Source of the DNA: Candidatus Margulisiibacteriota bacterium
Lineage (GTDB): Bacteria > Margulisbacteria > WOR-1 > O2-12-FULL-45-9
Length of the DNA: 6,982 nucleotides
Reading direction: 5' to 3'
NCBI GenBank assembly: GCA_018814265.1
Contig: JAHIZU010000198.1
Location: 1-6,982, forward strand
This document shows positions 1 to 5,584 of this stretch, piece after piece. The notes beneath the pieces were generated by a model. The model did no database searches. It worked only from the letters and a program-made list of their open reading frames with translations, and was not told the origin of the DNA. Made by a program: the position numbers and the translations under genes. Within the stretch, counting starts at the first letter, position 1. Each line of letters starts with the position of its first letter.

Positions 1-2
1 AG

Positions 3-437
3 ACCCGGCAGGTTATTAAGGGCAACCCTGCCAACAAAGAAATATATTACACTAACTCAACCTATTTTAATGTTGCTCATCCCATGAACCCGATCGACCG
101 GGTCAAGCAGGAAGGGCTGTTCCATCCCTTGATCGATGCCGGCGCGTTGACCCATGTCTGGCTAGGGGAATCCCGGCCAAGTGCTGCATCGATCGCCAAC
201 TTTGTGATCAAAACGTTCAAAAACACCCAGAACGCGCAGATCGCCTTCTCGCCAGAGTTTACAGCTTGCGCTGACTGCGGCAAGACGAGCCGCGGTTTAC
301 ATGAGCGCTGCCCAAAGTGCAGTTCAGGCAACATTGAGGGGATAACAAGGATCACGGGTTACTTTTCTCGGATCCCTGGCTGGAACAAAGGCAAGATCGG
401 GGAGTTGCGCGAGCGGCACAGAACGAGCGAACTCTAG
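3..437 (+). CDS. nrdD: Anaerobic ribonucleoside-triphosphate reductase, C-terminal part (5' end outside window)
   Basis: This is the end of class III ribonucleotide reductase, a cytoplasmic glycyl-radical enzyme that reduces ribonucleoside triphosphates to deoxy forms without oxygen. The frame is open from the left edge, so the ATG at 84 is internal and not a start. Numbering codons from position 3, the visible 144 residues contain the conserved stretch YFNVAHPMNPIDR followed by HVWLGES. A zinc-ribbon-like pair follows: CADC (Cys89, Cys92) and CPKC (Cys103, Cys106). The radical loop RITGY comes next, with the expected radical glycine at about residue 119 (positions 357-359), then a basic tail (GWNKGKIGELRERHR). 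This arrangement of Cys pairs shortly before the glycyl loop is characteristic of NrdD. The activating radical-SAM enzyme NrdG is not in the window. The gene converges on the pilus cluster, with stop codons 7 bp apart and no convincing terminator between. Most of the catalytic domain lies outside the window, so its completeness is unknown. Confidence 0.93.
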   Translation, partial: TRQVIKGNPANKEIYYTNSTYFNVAHPMNPIDRVKQEGLFHPLIDAGALTHVWLGESRPSAASIANFVIKTFKNTQNAQIAFSPEFTACADCGKTSRGLHERCPKCSSGNIEGITRITGYFSRIPGWNKGKIGELRERHRTSEL

Positions 438-444
438 CTAGTTT

Positions 445-1275
445 TTAGTCTTCTTCCTGCAGGGTAAGTGTTTTGCCATTTTTTATCAAAACCACGCTGC
501 TCTCTCTGATGTTCATGACACGGTAGCCATTGATCACATCGCCAACATAAACCACCTGATTATTGATGATAGCAGCGCTGAAATTGCCTCTTATTATTCC
601 CTGAAGCTTAAGTGGTTTTTGCGCTTGTCCGTTTCCAGTTGTTATGGTATTGCGGCTTCCGCCGGGTCTAAAGGGGTTTGCGGTCGGGATCTTGAGGATT
701 TTGCTGTCAGTAATGGCGGGTTCTTTTTCTGTTTCTTCACCTGGCATAACGAAAACAGCCAGGGTAAGCTGAACCTCGAGCGCACCCGGCTTTTCCGCCA
801 GCCGGCGCAAGAGTAGATTTTCAATGATTATTTGCTGTGGTAGTTTGTCAAGCTGGGTTAAATAGGTGTTGAGCTTACTAAAAGTGGTAATGAACTGCAG
901 TTCAATCGGGATCTTATTGTAGCGGCCTTCTTTTTGGGCTGATTTAGGCTCAACCAAGGTGTAATCAAGCCCCAGGCCTTGGCCGGTCTGCGTTAACAGC
1001 TGATTAATGATCCGCGGCAGGTCGCTTTCTGACGGGATCTTAAGGGTCAGGTTTTCCAGTTCTTTTTCCAGCTCAGCTGCGCCGGTTGATCCGGTTTTTA
1101 AGGAAACTTTTTCACCCAAAATGGAGCTCATTTGTAACTCAACATTCTCCAAAGAGCGTTGCAAATTGCTGATGCCTTGACGCTTGGGAGCGACTAAAGC
1201 ACGATAAGACATAAAGGCCAAAACCAGGATCACCAACAGGGCGATCAGTTTGATTATTTTTTCTTTGTTGCTCAT
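445..1275 (-). CDS. pilO: PilO-PilP fusion, type IV pilus inner-membrane/periplasmic alignment protein
   Basis: This 276-residue protein joins two pilus alignment proteins that are normally separate. Residues 1-7 are cytoplasmic and 8-26 are a membrane helix. Residues about 34-80 look like a coiled coil, and about 82-176 match the periplasmic PilO ferredoxin-like domain (for example FSKLNTYLTQLDKLPQQIIIENL). A polar linker leads to ANPFRPGG near residue 200. The last ~65 residues (about 212-274) resemble the PilP/GspC homology-region beta domain: LKLQGIIRG, then VYVGDVINGYRVMNI, then SVVLIKNGKTLTL. In known systems PilP is a lipoprotein that binds the PilO/PilN periplasmic dimer and the secretin PilQ. 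Here no separate signal peptide or lipobox is seen, so the PilO helix would anchor it. The ATG overlaps the stop of pilMN as ATGA, and the Shine-Dalgarno is weak, so translational coupling is likely. The PilO part is firm; the PilP assignment is by motif pattern and somewhat less certain. Confidence 0.86.
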   Translation of the reverse strand: MSNKEKIIKLIALLVILVLAFMSYRALVAPKRQGISNLQRSLENVELQMSSILGEKVSLKTGSTGAAELEKELENLTLKIPSESDLPRIINQLLTQTGQGLGLDYTLVEPKSAQKEGRYNKIPIELQFITTFSKLNTYLTQLDKLPQQIIIENLLLRRLAEKPGALEVQLTLAVFVMPGEETEKEPAITDSKILKIPTANPFRPGGSRNTITTGNGQAQKPLKLQGIIRGNFSAAIINNQVVYVGDVINGYRVMNIRESSVVLIKNGKTLTLQEED

Positions 1276-2834
1276 CTTATATTAAATCTCATCTTAAAAA
1301 TGATCGTGTCGCCGATCTTTCTGATGCTAAGTAATTTGCTTTGCGAAAAATAGGCAGATTCTTCAACCCTTTTGTGAAAGTTGGAGGCGGCCTGAGGATC
1401 TAGGCTTTCACCGGACAGCTCAACGCTTCTGTTAACCTTGTTAAAATCCAAAAAGGCCAGGGTGACTCCCTGCGGCATGAGCGAATTGATGCGAGCCAGA
1501 AGAAGTTTTACGTCAATTTCTTTTTTGGTGATGTCTTCAAAGGCCAGTTTTCGGTCGCGAAATTTGGTCAGGCGGTCTAATTTAATTTTATTGGCATCAA
1601 GCTCGTTCTTGGTTTTTTCCATTGAGCGGACGAGAAAAAAGTTAAGGCCGATGATCAGTGCCAGCAAAACAACAAAGGCGGCAACTACAGCAGCGGTTGG
1701 GATCTGGATGCGATCCAGGATCTGTTGTAATTTATGGGTAGTTTTATTTTTATCTGTTTTATTTTGCTCGATCTTTAAGAGGTTAATTTCCATGCCTTTA
1801 CTTAAGGCCAGGCCGATAGCCAGCGGCAGGTGGGGCAGGTCCCGCGTAAACTGAATGGGATCGATAGTTTGGTCGACACTAAGGGACAAGGAAGGGTCCA
1901 CCATGCTGACCGGGATACCCAGATGCTGGTTAAGCAATTCTTTTAGGTTTTTCAGCCGGATCGATCCGCCGGCCACAAAGATATGGGAGATCGTCCCCCC
2001 GCCAAAGTGTTCGCGAAAATAATTCAGGGAGGCGGAGATCTCAGCCTGCAGCTTTTCTACGCTAGCGAGCATGATTTGCCGGACATCAGCCAGGGAGATG
2101 CCCTCGGGCGTGCTGGAGGTTTCGCCCTCATCCGGTATGCCGTGTTTGACCTTTAAAACTTCCGCGTTAGGAAAATCCAGCTTCAGGTTTTGGGCCAGGG
2201 ATTCTGTGATGGTAGCGCCGGCAATGGTGATCTCGCGCGTAAACTGCAGCGTATTATTTTGAAAAATATCAAAGTTAGAGGAGCTTTCGCCGATATTGAC
2301 CAGCGCGACCAGGTCATCCTTGGAAACCTGCGGCGATTGCTTGATTATCTGCAGAATGGCAAAGGGCGCGATCGTTACCCCAATACATTTTAAGCCTGCC
2401 TGTTCAAGAATGGCAACCCGGTCTTTTAAGGACTCTTCGTTAACCGTGACTACCAGGAGCTCTTGTTTACCTCCCTGGCTTTCTGATTTGCCCAGGAGAT
2501 AGTAGTCCAGCACCGCGGAGCTGATGGGATAGTTGAGATCATTTTTTATCTCAAACTTGACTGCTTCAGTTAGTTCTGATGCTGGCATGGGGGGCAGGAC
2601 GATGCGCCGGACCTGGACCTTGGGGCCGGAGATGTTGGTAAAGGCCTCATTGTCTTCAAACCCAAAGTCTTTACGCGCTGAGGCAATAGCGTGGGCCTGG
2701 GCCTGGGCATTGGTCTCGTTTTCCAGCTTGATCAAGACCTCAACCATGGCGTATCTGGAAAGAATTAAGCCTTTGGGGCTTTCTTTCAGCTCTACGATCT
2801 TGATAAGTTTTTCGCCGATGTCTACGCCAATCAT
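1272..2834 (-). CDS. pilM: PilM-PilN fusion, type IV pilus cytoplasmic ATPase-fold platform and membrane subunit
   Basis: With the start at 2834 this encodes 520 residues. Residues 1-347 are PilM, an actin-like ATPase-fold protein: MIGVDIGEKLIKIVEL is the first nucleotide-binding loop, and VAGGSIRLKNLKELL near residue 290-310 is the second conserved glycine region. PilM ends at IGLALSKG and PilN begins at Met348. MEINLL carries the INLL motif through which PilN's cytoplasmic tail binds PilM in known systems. A polar tether follows, then a membrane helix at about 379-402, a short coiled coil, and a periplasmic ferredoxin-like domain (MPQGVTLAFLDFN to the C-terminus). Both halves have near-normal family length, so this is an end-to-end fusion with no stop between. 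The start at 2834 is chosen because AGGAG lies 6 nt upstream; an upstream in-frame codon at 2882 lies inside the promoter. The gene overlaps pilOP by 4 bp. Confidence 0.93.
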   Translation of the reverse strand: MIGVDIGEKLIKIVELKESPKGLILSRYAMVEVLIKLENETNAQAQAHAIASARKDFGFEDNEAFTNISGPKVQVRRIVLPPMPASELTEAVKFEIKNDLNYPISSAVLDYYLLGKSESQGGKQELLVVTVNEESLKDRVAILEQAGLKCIGVTIAPFAILQIIKQSPQVSKDDLVALVNIGESSSNFDIFQNNTLQFTREITIAGATITESLAQNLKLDFPNAEVLKVKHGIPDEGETSSTPEGISLADVRQIMLASVEKLQAEISASLNYFREHFGGGTISHIFVAGGSIRLKNLKELLNQHLGIPVSMVDPSLSLSVDQTIDPIQFTRDLPHLPLAIGLALSKGMEINLLKIEQNKTDKNKTTHKLQQILDRIQIPTAAVVAAFVVLLALIIGLNFFLVRSMEKTKNELDANKIKLDRLTKFRDRKLAFEDITKKEIDVKLLLARINSLMPQGVTLAFLDFNKVNRSVELSGESLDPQAASNFHKRVEESAYFSQSKLLSIRKIGDTIIFKMRFNIR

Positions 2835-2840
2835 GTAAGA

Positions 2841-2845
2841 CTCCT
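2841..2845 (-). promoter_or_regulatory. Shine-Dalgarno site deciding the pilMN start
   Basis: AGGAG on the minus strand, 6 nt before the ATG at 2834. It supports the internal start rather than the longer open frame beginning at 2882, which would have to initiate within the -35 hexamer. Confidence 0.85.
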
Positions 2846-2855
2846 GACTTTGAAT

Positions 2856-2882
2856 ATTATAGAAATATAGGGGATTTGTCAA
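2856..2882 (-). promoter_or_regulatory. Sigma-70-type promoter for pilMN-pilOP
   Basis: On the minus strand a perfect TTGACA (2877-2882) is followed after 15 bp by a perfect TATAAT (2856-2861). An overlapping TAATAT (2854-2859) gives the ideal 17-bp spacing. Transcription would start around 2848, giving a leader of only ~15 nt that holds little but the Shine-Dalgarno. It suggests pilMN-pilOP can be transcribed separately from the upstream prepilin genes. Confidence 0.72.
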
Positions 2883-2918
2883 ATAAATAAACTAGAGGCA
2901 TCTTGTTTCTTAGTTTAA

Positions 2919-3032
2919 GAATATCAGAAGACCAGATTGTCAGAACTGGAGAATCAGAGTATCAGGTTATCAGATATTCTGATTTTCTGTTAATCCGGCT
3001 CTGGTCTTCCGATACTCTGATATTCTCCAGTT
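2919..3032. repeat. Composite inverted repeat built from ATCAG-type words, between pilX-like gene and pilMN
   Basis: Two nested, crossing inverted repeats fill this gap. Arm B (2944-2966, starting AACTGGAGAATCAGAG) pairs with 3009-3032 over ~22 bp, with a 2-nt insertion and one mismatch. Arm A (2927-2936, GAAGACCAGA) pairs perfectly with 3000-3009; because A lies outside B while its partner lies inside, the two pairings cross like a pseudoknot. A third perfect palindrome (2969-2983, ATCAGA-TAT-TCTGAT) sits in the centre. The word ATCAG recurs about every 8 bp in the left part. The outer arm begins exactly at the stop codon of the PilX-like gene. There is no U-run after it, so it is not a standard intrinsic terminator. 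It could be a dispersed repeat-family element, an mRNA end or processing structure, or a protein site. Confidence 0.8.
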
Positions 3033-4170
3033 ACAGTTCCTTCCAGGAATCTTCGGCCAACGAGTAACCAACATCCAGGCCGGGGGGAAGGACATCCGGC
3101 AGATAGCTTGGGTCATAGGTAATGCTTGAATTGTTTCCTATGGTGTTGTCAGCGCTAAATCCGCCAGTCTGGATGCTGCCGGAAAAAACAACATTATTGC
3201 TTAATGTCAGCTGACCGGAAAAGATAAAGCCGGTGATTGTAACATTGTTATTAATATCAACTATGCTTGGAGTCAGGATGATTATTTCAGTGCCTACAAC
3301 GTTGTTGTGAAGGGTTACCTGGTTGGTGGCAAAGAGGGTTGTATCTGCTGCGATAGTGCAATTGTTATTAATATCAAGAACATTCTGGCAGATCAAAAGT
3401 ATATTGCTGCCGATCGCCGTGCTGTTATCAATAGTAATATTATTGCCAGCCACCAGGCTCCCCGGCCCAATTATAGTGCCGTCGATGTTAATATCATTGC
3501 TGGCATAGATCGTGCCCCCGGCCAGATTTAAAGTCCCAGAATAATTGTAATTAACCGTGCCGCTGGCCAGCGCTGTGGCAATTTCATTGTCGTAGAAGGT
3601 TGTATCCAGGGTTGGCGGGGTGGGCAGGGGATCAGGCGGCGTGCCGGGAATCCAGCTTCCCCCGCCGGTAACAGAATGGCCTTCGGTGGTAACTACCACG
3701 CCGTCAACAACCTCAGCATTATTTTTAATTTCCACGTCACCGTCAACGAAGATATCGCCGGAAATAGTAGTGTTATTGCCCAGGGAAAGATCCTGGATGC
3801 TGTAAACCGCGTAGTCAAAAGCATCAGAATATTGTTGATAGCGGATTTGCAGCGATCTGGTCCGTCCTTGATAGCTCCCTTCAGCAGTAATTATAACGTC
3901 ACCATTTGGCGCGTCCGCGACCCGCATGGTATAACTTCCGCCGCCAAAGCTTTCCGTGCTGCCGCTGGTGCGCCACGAGCTGCCAATGCCAGTGTTAAAA
4001 TTCCAGATAGCTTTTTCCAAGCCTGCTTCGGCAATGTAGAAAGCTTTATCATTCTTTATGAGATAGCCAGCACTTTTAATGCTGGTTGAGGTCAAGAAGG
4101 CGATGCTGCCCACGATAGCGGCTAAACCAATGATTAAAATAAAGACTATCAGGAGGTTGCCTTTTTTCAT
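3031..4170 (-). CDS. PilX-like minor pilin with Asn-rich beta-helix-like body
   Basis: A 379-residue prepilin-like protein. MKKG is a minimal basic leader and the probable prepilin peptidase site is after Gly4. A hydrophobic helix at about 5-27 follows; there is no Glu at mature position 5, as is common in PilX/GspK proteins. FYIAEAGLEKAIW (44-56) is the hallmark of the PilX N-terminal family. After SDAFDYAVYS (115-124) the protein turns into short repeats, each with an NN or ND turn (NNTTISG, SNDINID, GNNITID, INNNCTI, INNNVTI, SNNVVFSG), interrupted by a Pro-rich loop at about 176-187. A 39-residue unit is duplicated (DINNN at 266 and 305). This resembles bactofilin-like or right-handed beta-helix folds. 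The C-terminus ends SWKEL. As a PilX-type protein it would help prime the pilus tip; the large repeat body may be an exposed adhesive or structural module (inference). The start overlaps the DUF559 stop (ATGA), with GGAG 9 nt upstream. Confidence 0.85.
   Translation of the reverse strand: MKKGNLLIVFILIIGLAAIVGSIAFLTSTSIKSAGYLIKNDKAFYIAEAGLEKAIWNFNTGIGSSWRTSGSTESFGGGSYTMRVADAPNGDVIITAEGSYQGRTRSLQIRYQQYSDAFDYAVYSIQDLSLGNNTTISGDIFVDGDVEIKNNAEVVDGVVVTTEGHSVTGGGSWIPGTPPDPLPTPPTLDTTFYDNEIATALASGTVNYNYSGTLNLAGGTIYASNDINIDGTIIGPGSLVAGNNITIDNSTAIGSNILLICQNVLDINNNCTIAADTTLFATNQVTLHNNVVGTEIIILTPSIVDINNNVTITGFIFSGQLTLSNNVVFSGSIQTGGFSADNTIGNNSSITYDPSYLPDVLPPGLDVGYSLAEDSWKEL
3244..3377 (-). repeat. Internal tandem duplication in the PilX-like gene
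   Basis: A 17-bp word is exactly repeated at 3244-3260 and 3361-3377, 117 bp (39 codons) apart. It encodes the DINNN turn of two successive ~39-residue units (roughly residues 257-295 and 296-332) that also align outside the word (ILLICQNVLDINNN with IIILTPSIVDINNN; VTLHNNVV with LTLSNNVV). The unit likely corresponds to two coils of a beta-helix. Confidence 0.75.
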
Positions 4171-4622
4171 GGCTTATCTCCAGCCCTCACCCCGACTTCT
4201 TGTTCAAGGTCTATTTTTTCTTTAAGACCCCTCTCCCAGAGGGAGAGGGGTAGGGTTTGTGGTTGAAGTTTACTTATATGCTCTTTTATCTTTCGTAAAA
4301 CTATTTCAGGATATTTTTCAATATCTTGATTGCGAATACGAATTGGGGTGATGTCTTCGGCCCCAATCTCTTCGTCTCTTAATCCATCATAATCTTTTTG
4401 CTTATCATGGATTTTGCCATCTAATTCAACACCAAATCTATATTCATGACAATAAAAATCAACAACGAATCCTTCAATAACATGCTGCCTTCTAAATTTA
4501 AGCCCCATAAATTTTCTGTTTCGCAAAAGCTCCCAAACTTGCTCCTCATAAGGGGTTTGGTCCACCCTCAACATTCTAGCAAACTCCCTTTTCCTATAAT
4601 CCATTCTCATGTTTTTGTCCAC
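4167..4622 (-). CDS. DUF559 (Vsr/PD-(D/E)XK-like) endonuclease-domain protein
   Basis: A 151-residue protein of the DUF559 family, related to very-short-patch-repair and restriction-type endonuclease folds. The N-terminus RKREFARMLR leads to EEQVWELLRNRKFMGLKFRRQ (26-46). The core follows: VVDFYC (Asp55), FGVELDGKIH (Glu66, Asp68, His72) and DYDGLRDEEI. Asp55 and Glu66/Asp68 are the likely metal-binding residues. The last ~30 residues (from PLSLWERG) are encoded by a flanking palindrome and are probably not part of the fold. The GTG at 4622 is used because AGGGA of the upstream palindrome lies 7 nt before it; ATGs at 4610 and 4604 are alternatives. The gene is visibly more A+T-rich than its neighbours and is set between pilus genes with palindromes on both sides, suggesting insertion. 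Its stop overlaps the PilX-like ATG, so it is probably co-translated. The natural substrate is unknown. Confidence 0.85.
   Translation of the reverse strand: MDKNMRMDYRKREFARMLRVDQTPYEEQVWELLRNRKFMGLKFRRQHVIEGFVVDFYCHEYRFGVELDGKIHDKQKDYDGLRDEEIGAEDITPIRIRNQDIEKYPEIVLRKIKEHISKLQPQTLPLSLWERGLKEKIDLEQEVGVRAGDKP
4228..4250. repeat. Palindrome CCCCTCTCCC-AGA-GGGAGAGGGG, downstream side of DUF559
   Basis: Perfect 10-bp arms around a 3-nt loop, lying inside the coding region for the DUF559 C-terminal tail. It shares the core CCCTCTCCCA...GGGAGAGGG with the palindrome at 4629-4653. This type of REP-like palindrome is, from general experience, widespread in unrelated bacterial genomes. Confidence 0.88.
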
Positions 4623-4628
4623 TCAACC

Positions 4629-4653
4629 GTCCCTCTCCCACTGGGAGAGGGAC
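4629..4653. repeat. Palindrome GTCCCTCTCCCA-C-TGGGAGAGGGAC, upstream side of DUF559
   Basis: Perfect 12-bp arms around one central base, just before the DUF559 start codon. On the minus strand its 3' arm (GGGAGAGGGA) would serve as the Shine-Dalgarno for the GTG at 4622, so folding of the hairpin could mask or modulate translation. Confidence 0.88.
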
Positions 4654-4709
4654 CATAAAACCATAAGTAATCTTTTAACTGCCTATCAGGGTGAGGGCAG
4701 TGAGCCCCT

Positions 4710-5198
4710 TTACTCATTTCTAATCCTTGCCTTTGATTCTACGGTAGTTGTTTCTCCTTGTCTACTTAAAGTAACTGTAACTGTGACCAGGCTTGGATTG
4801 GGATTTGTATTATAAGCAAAACTCAAAGATGTGACATTGTTAGCTATTCCCCGACTTGTGCTGCCAATGGTGCGCCGCAGATTTTGATTGGCAAGGGCGT
4901 AGCTAACGGTTTCATTGGCATCTCTGGTGGTGCTGCCATCCAGATCCTTCCACCAGAAGGTAATAGTGCTTGCTTCAGCGCTGGTGACTTCCAGGCATTC
5001 CCTGATCTCTTTGGTCATAGTCTCAACTGCCCTGTGCCCGTCCCAAAAAATGTCTGACTGGCTGATCTGCTGATTAAAAACCCGCATACTTACTATGTAG
5101 GCGGAAACAACCACGCCGATCACCATAAGCGACAGGCTGGTTGCCAGAACAAATTCTAGTATTGTAAAACCCTTAGAAATTCGCAATATAGGTTTCAA
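4710..5198 (-). CDS. PilW-like (GspJ-type) prepilin
   Basis: A minor prepilin of about 162 residues. The class III leader ends RISKG before FTILEFVLATSLSLMVIG, with Glu at mature position 5, followed by a ~20-residue hydrophobic helix. QSDIFWDGHRAVETMTKEIREC matches the conserved region after the helix in PilW/GspJ minor pilins, which usually sit in the tip complex that primes assembly. The rest is a small beta domain with TITFWW and VTVTVTL strands. The frame is open up to an ATG at 5252, but that would give a 28-residue leader fully overlapping the upstream gene. TTG at 5198 is chosen because GGAGGAG (5209-5215) lies 10 nt before it and gives a 10-residue leader; TTG at 5186 is a further alternative. 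It overlaps the PilV-like gene by 26 bp, indicating coupling. Confidence 0.82.
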   Translation of the reverse strand: MKPILRISKGFTILEFVLATSLSLMVIGVVVSAYIVSMRVFNQQISQSDIFWDGHRAVETMTKEIRECLEVTSAEASTITFWWKDLDGSTTRDANETVSYALANQNLRRTIGSTSRGIANNVTSLSFAYNTNPNPSLVTVTVTLSRQGETTTVESKARIRNE

Positions 5199-5568
5199 AG
5201 GAAACAATCTCCTCCACGCCCCCGGAAGGGGTCCAGTAAACAAGAACCACAACCTTCTTTAGGTCAGCGTTTGGCGTGGTTACAATAACTTCCCTTTGAA
5301 AGGCAGGGAAGCTGGAAACAGCTGCCTTGGCCTCAGAAGCAATGCCGGCATAGGCCAGGCTTCGGATCTCTTCCATTTTTGTCTGGGCCAGATTTATGGC
5401 CATGATATCTGAATGCGACTCAGAGGAGACAGCCAGGGTACTGCTTAGAGCGTTAAGGAGCGGGATAAGCGCCAGCAGGATAAAGCTGATGGTGATGATC
5501 AGCTCAAAAAGAGTGAAGCCCACTCTTAGTTGAAACAACTTAGGTGGGCTTCCCCCTGTGTAACTCAT
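5173..5568 (-). CDS. PilV-like (GspI-type) prepilin
   Basis: A 131-residue minor prepilin. The likely cleavage site is LRVG before FTLFELIITISFILLALIPL, with Glu at mature position 5. SDIMAINLAQTKMEEIRSLAY after the helix is typical of PilV/GspI proteins (A..LA..kmEe.r). The remaining ~70 residues would form a compact beta domain. As drawn from the ATG at 5568 the leader is 17 residues. No good Shine-Dalgarno precedes this ATG, which lies at the edge of a small hairpin (AACTCA...TGAGTT, 5562-5578). A TTG at 5538, with GGGGGAAG 10 nt before it, would give a 7-residue leader and is a real alternative. The gap to the upstream pilin gene is 16 bp, so it belongs to the same operon. Its place between the pilin and PilW-like genes matches common minor-pilin gene orders. 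Confidence 0.83.
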   Translation of the reverse strand: MSYTGGSPPKLFQLRVGFTLFELIITISFILLALIPLLNALSSTLAVSSESHSDIMAINLAQTKMEEIRSLAYAGIASEAKAAVSSFPAFQREVIVTTPNADLKKVVVLVYWTPSGGVEEIVSFETYIANF

Positions 5569-5584
5569 TTACTGAGTTAGGTAA

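Larger units (their letters stand above)
4183..4698 (-). mobile_element. Putative DUF559 repeat-bounded insertion
   Basis: The segment is framed by a perfect 10-bp inverted repeat, GCCCTCACCC (4183-4192) and GGGTGAGGGC (4689-4698), and inside these by two near-identical palindromes (4228-4250 and 4629-4653). It carries only the DUF559 gene. No target-site duplication was found next to the ends, and no transposase is encoded. It may be a non-autonomous or nuclease-linked element; the boundaries are inferred. Confidence 0.5.

Noticed and set aside
84..437. The ATG at 84 as the start of a small complete gene
   Set aside because: The frame is open to the left edge and the residues before this Met (YFNVAHP) are conserved NrdD sequence.
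434..446. CTAGCTAG followed by T5 as a terminator
   Set aside because: A self-complementary 8-mer cannot form a stable stem with a loop; too weak to call.
1438..1854. Plus-strand open frame of 138 codons opposite pilN
   Set aside because: Antisense shadow of a clearly coding minus-strand gene; Ser/Arg-rich composition and no recognisable motif or ribosome binding site.
2835..2882. A 16-residue N-terminal extension of PilM starting at 2882
   Set aside because: It would initiate inside the -35 hexamer and upstream of the predicted transcript start; the strong AGGAG fits the 2834 ATG and the family N-terminus MIGVDIG.
2919..2990. CRISPR-like array because of the recurring ATCAG words
   Set aside because: Units are ~8 bp and variable, with no spacers of constant length and no cas genes; inverted pairing explains it better.
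3676..4089. Plus-strand open frame of 137 codons opposite the PilX-like gene
   Set aside because: Shadow of the minus-strand gene; no family signal and no plausible start region.
4183..4698. A conventional insertion sequence
   Set aside because: There is no DDE, tyrosine or serine transposase and no target duplication; the only gene is a DUF559 nuclease, so it is kept only as a putative repeat-bounded element.
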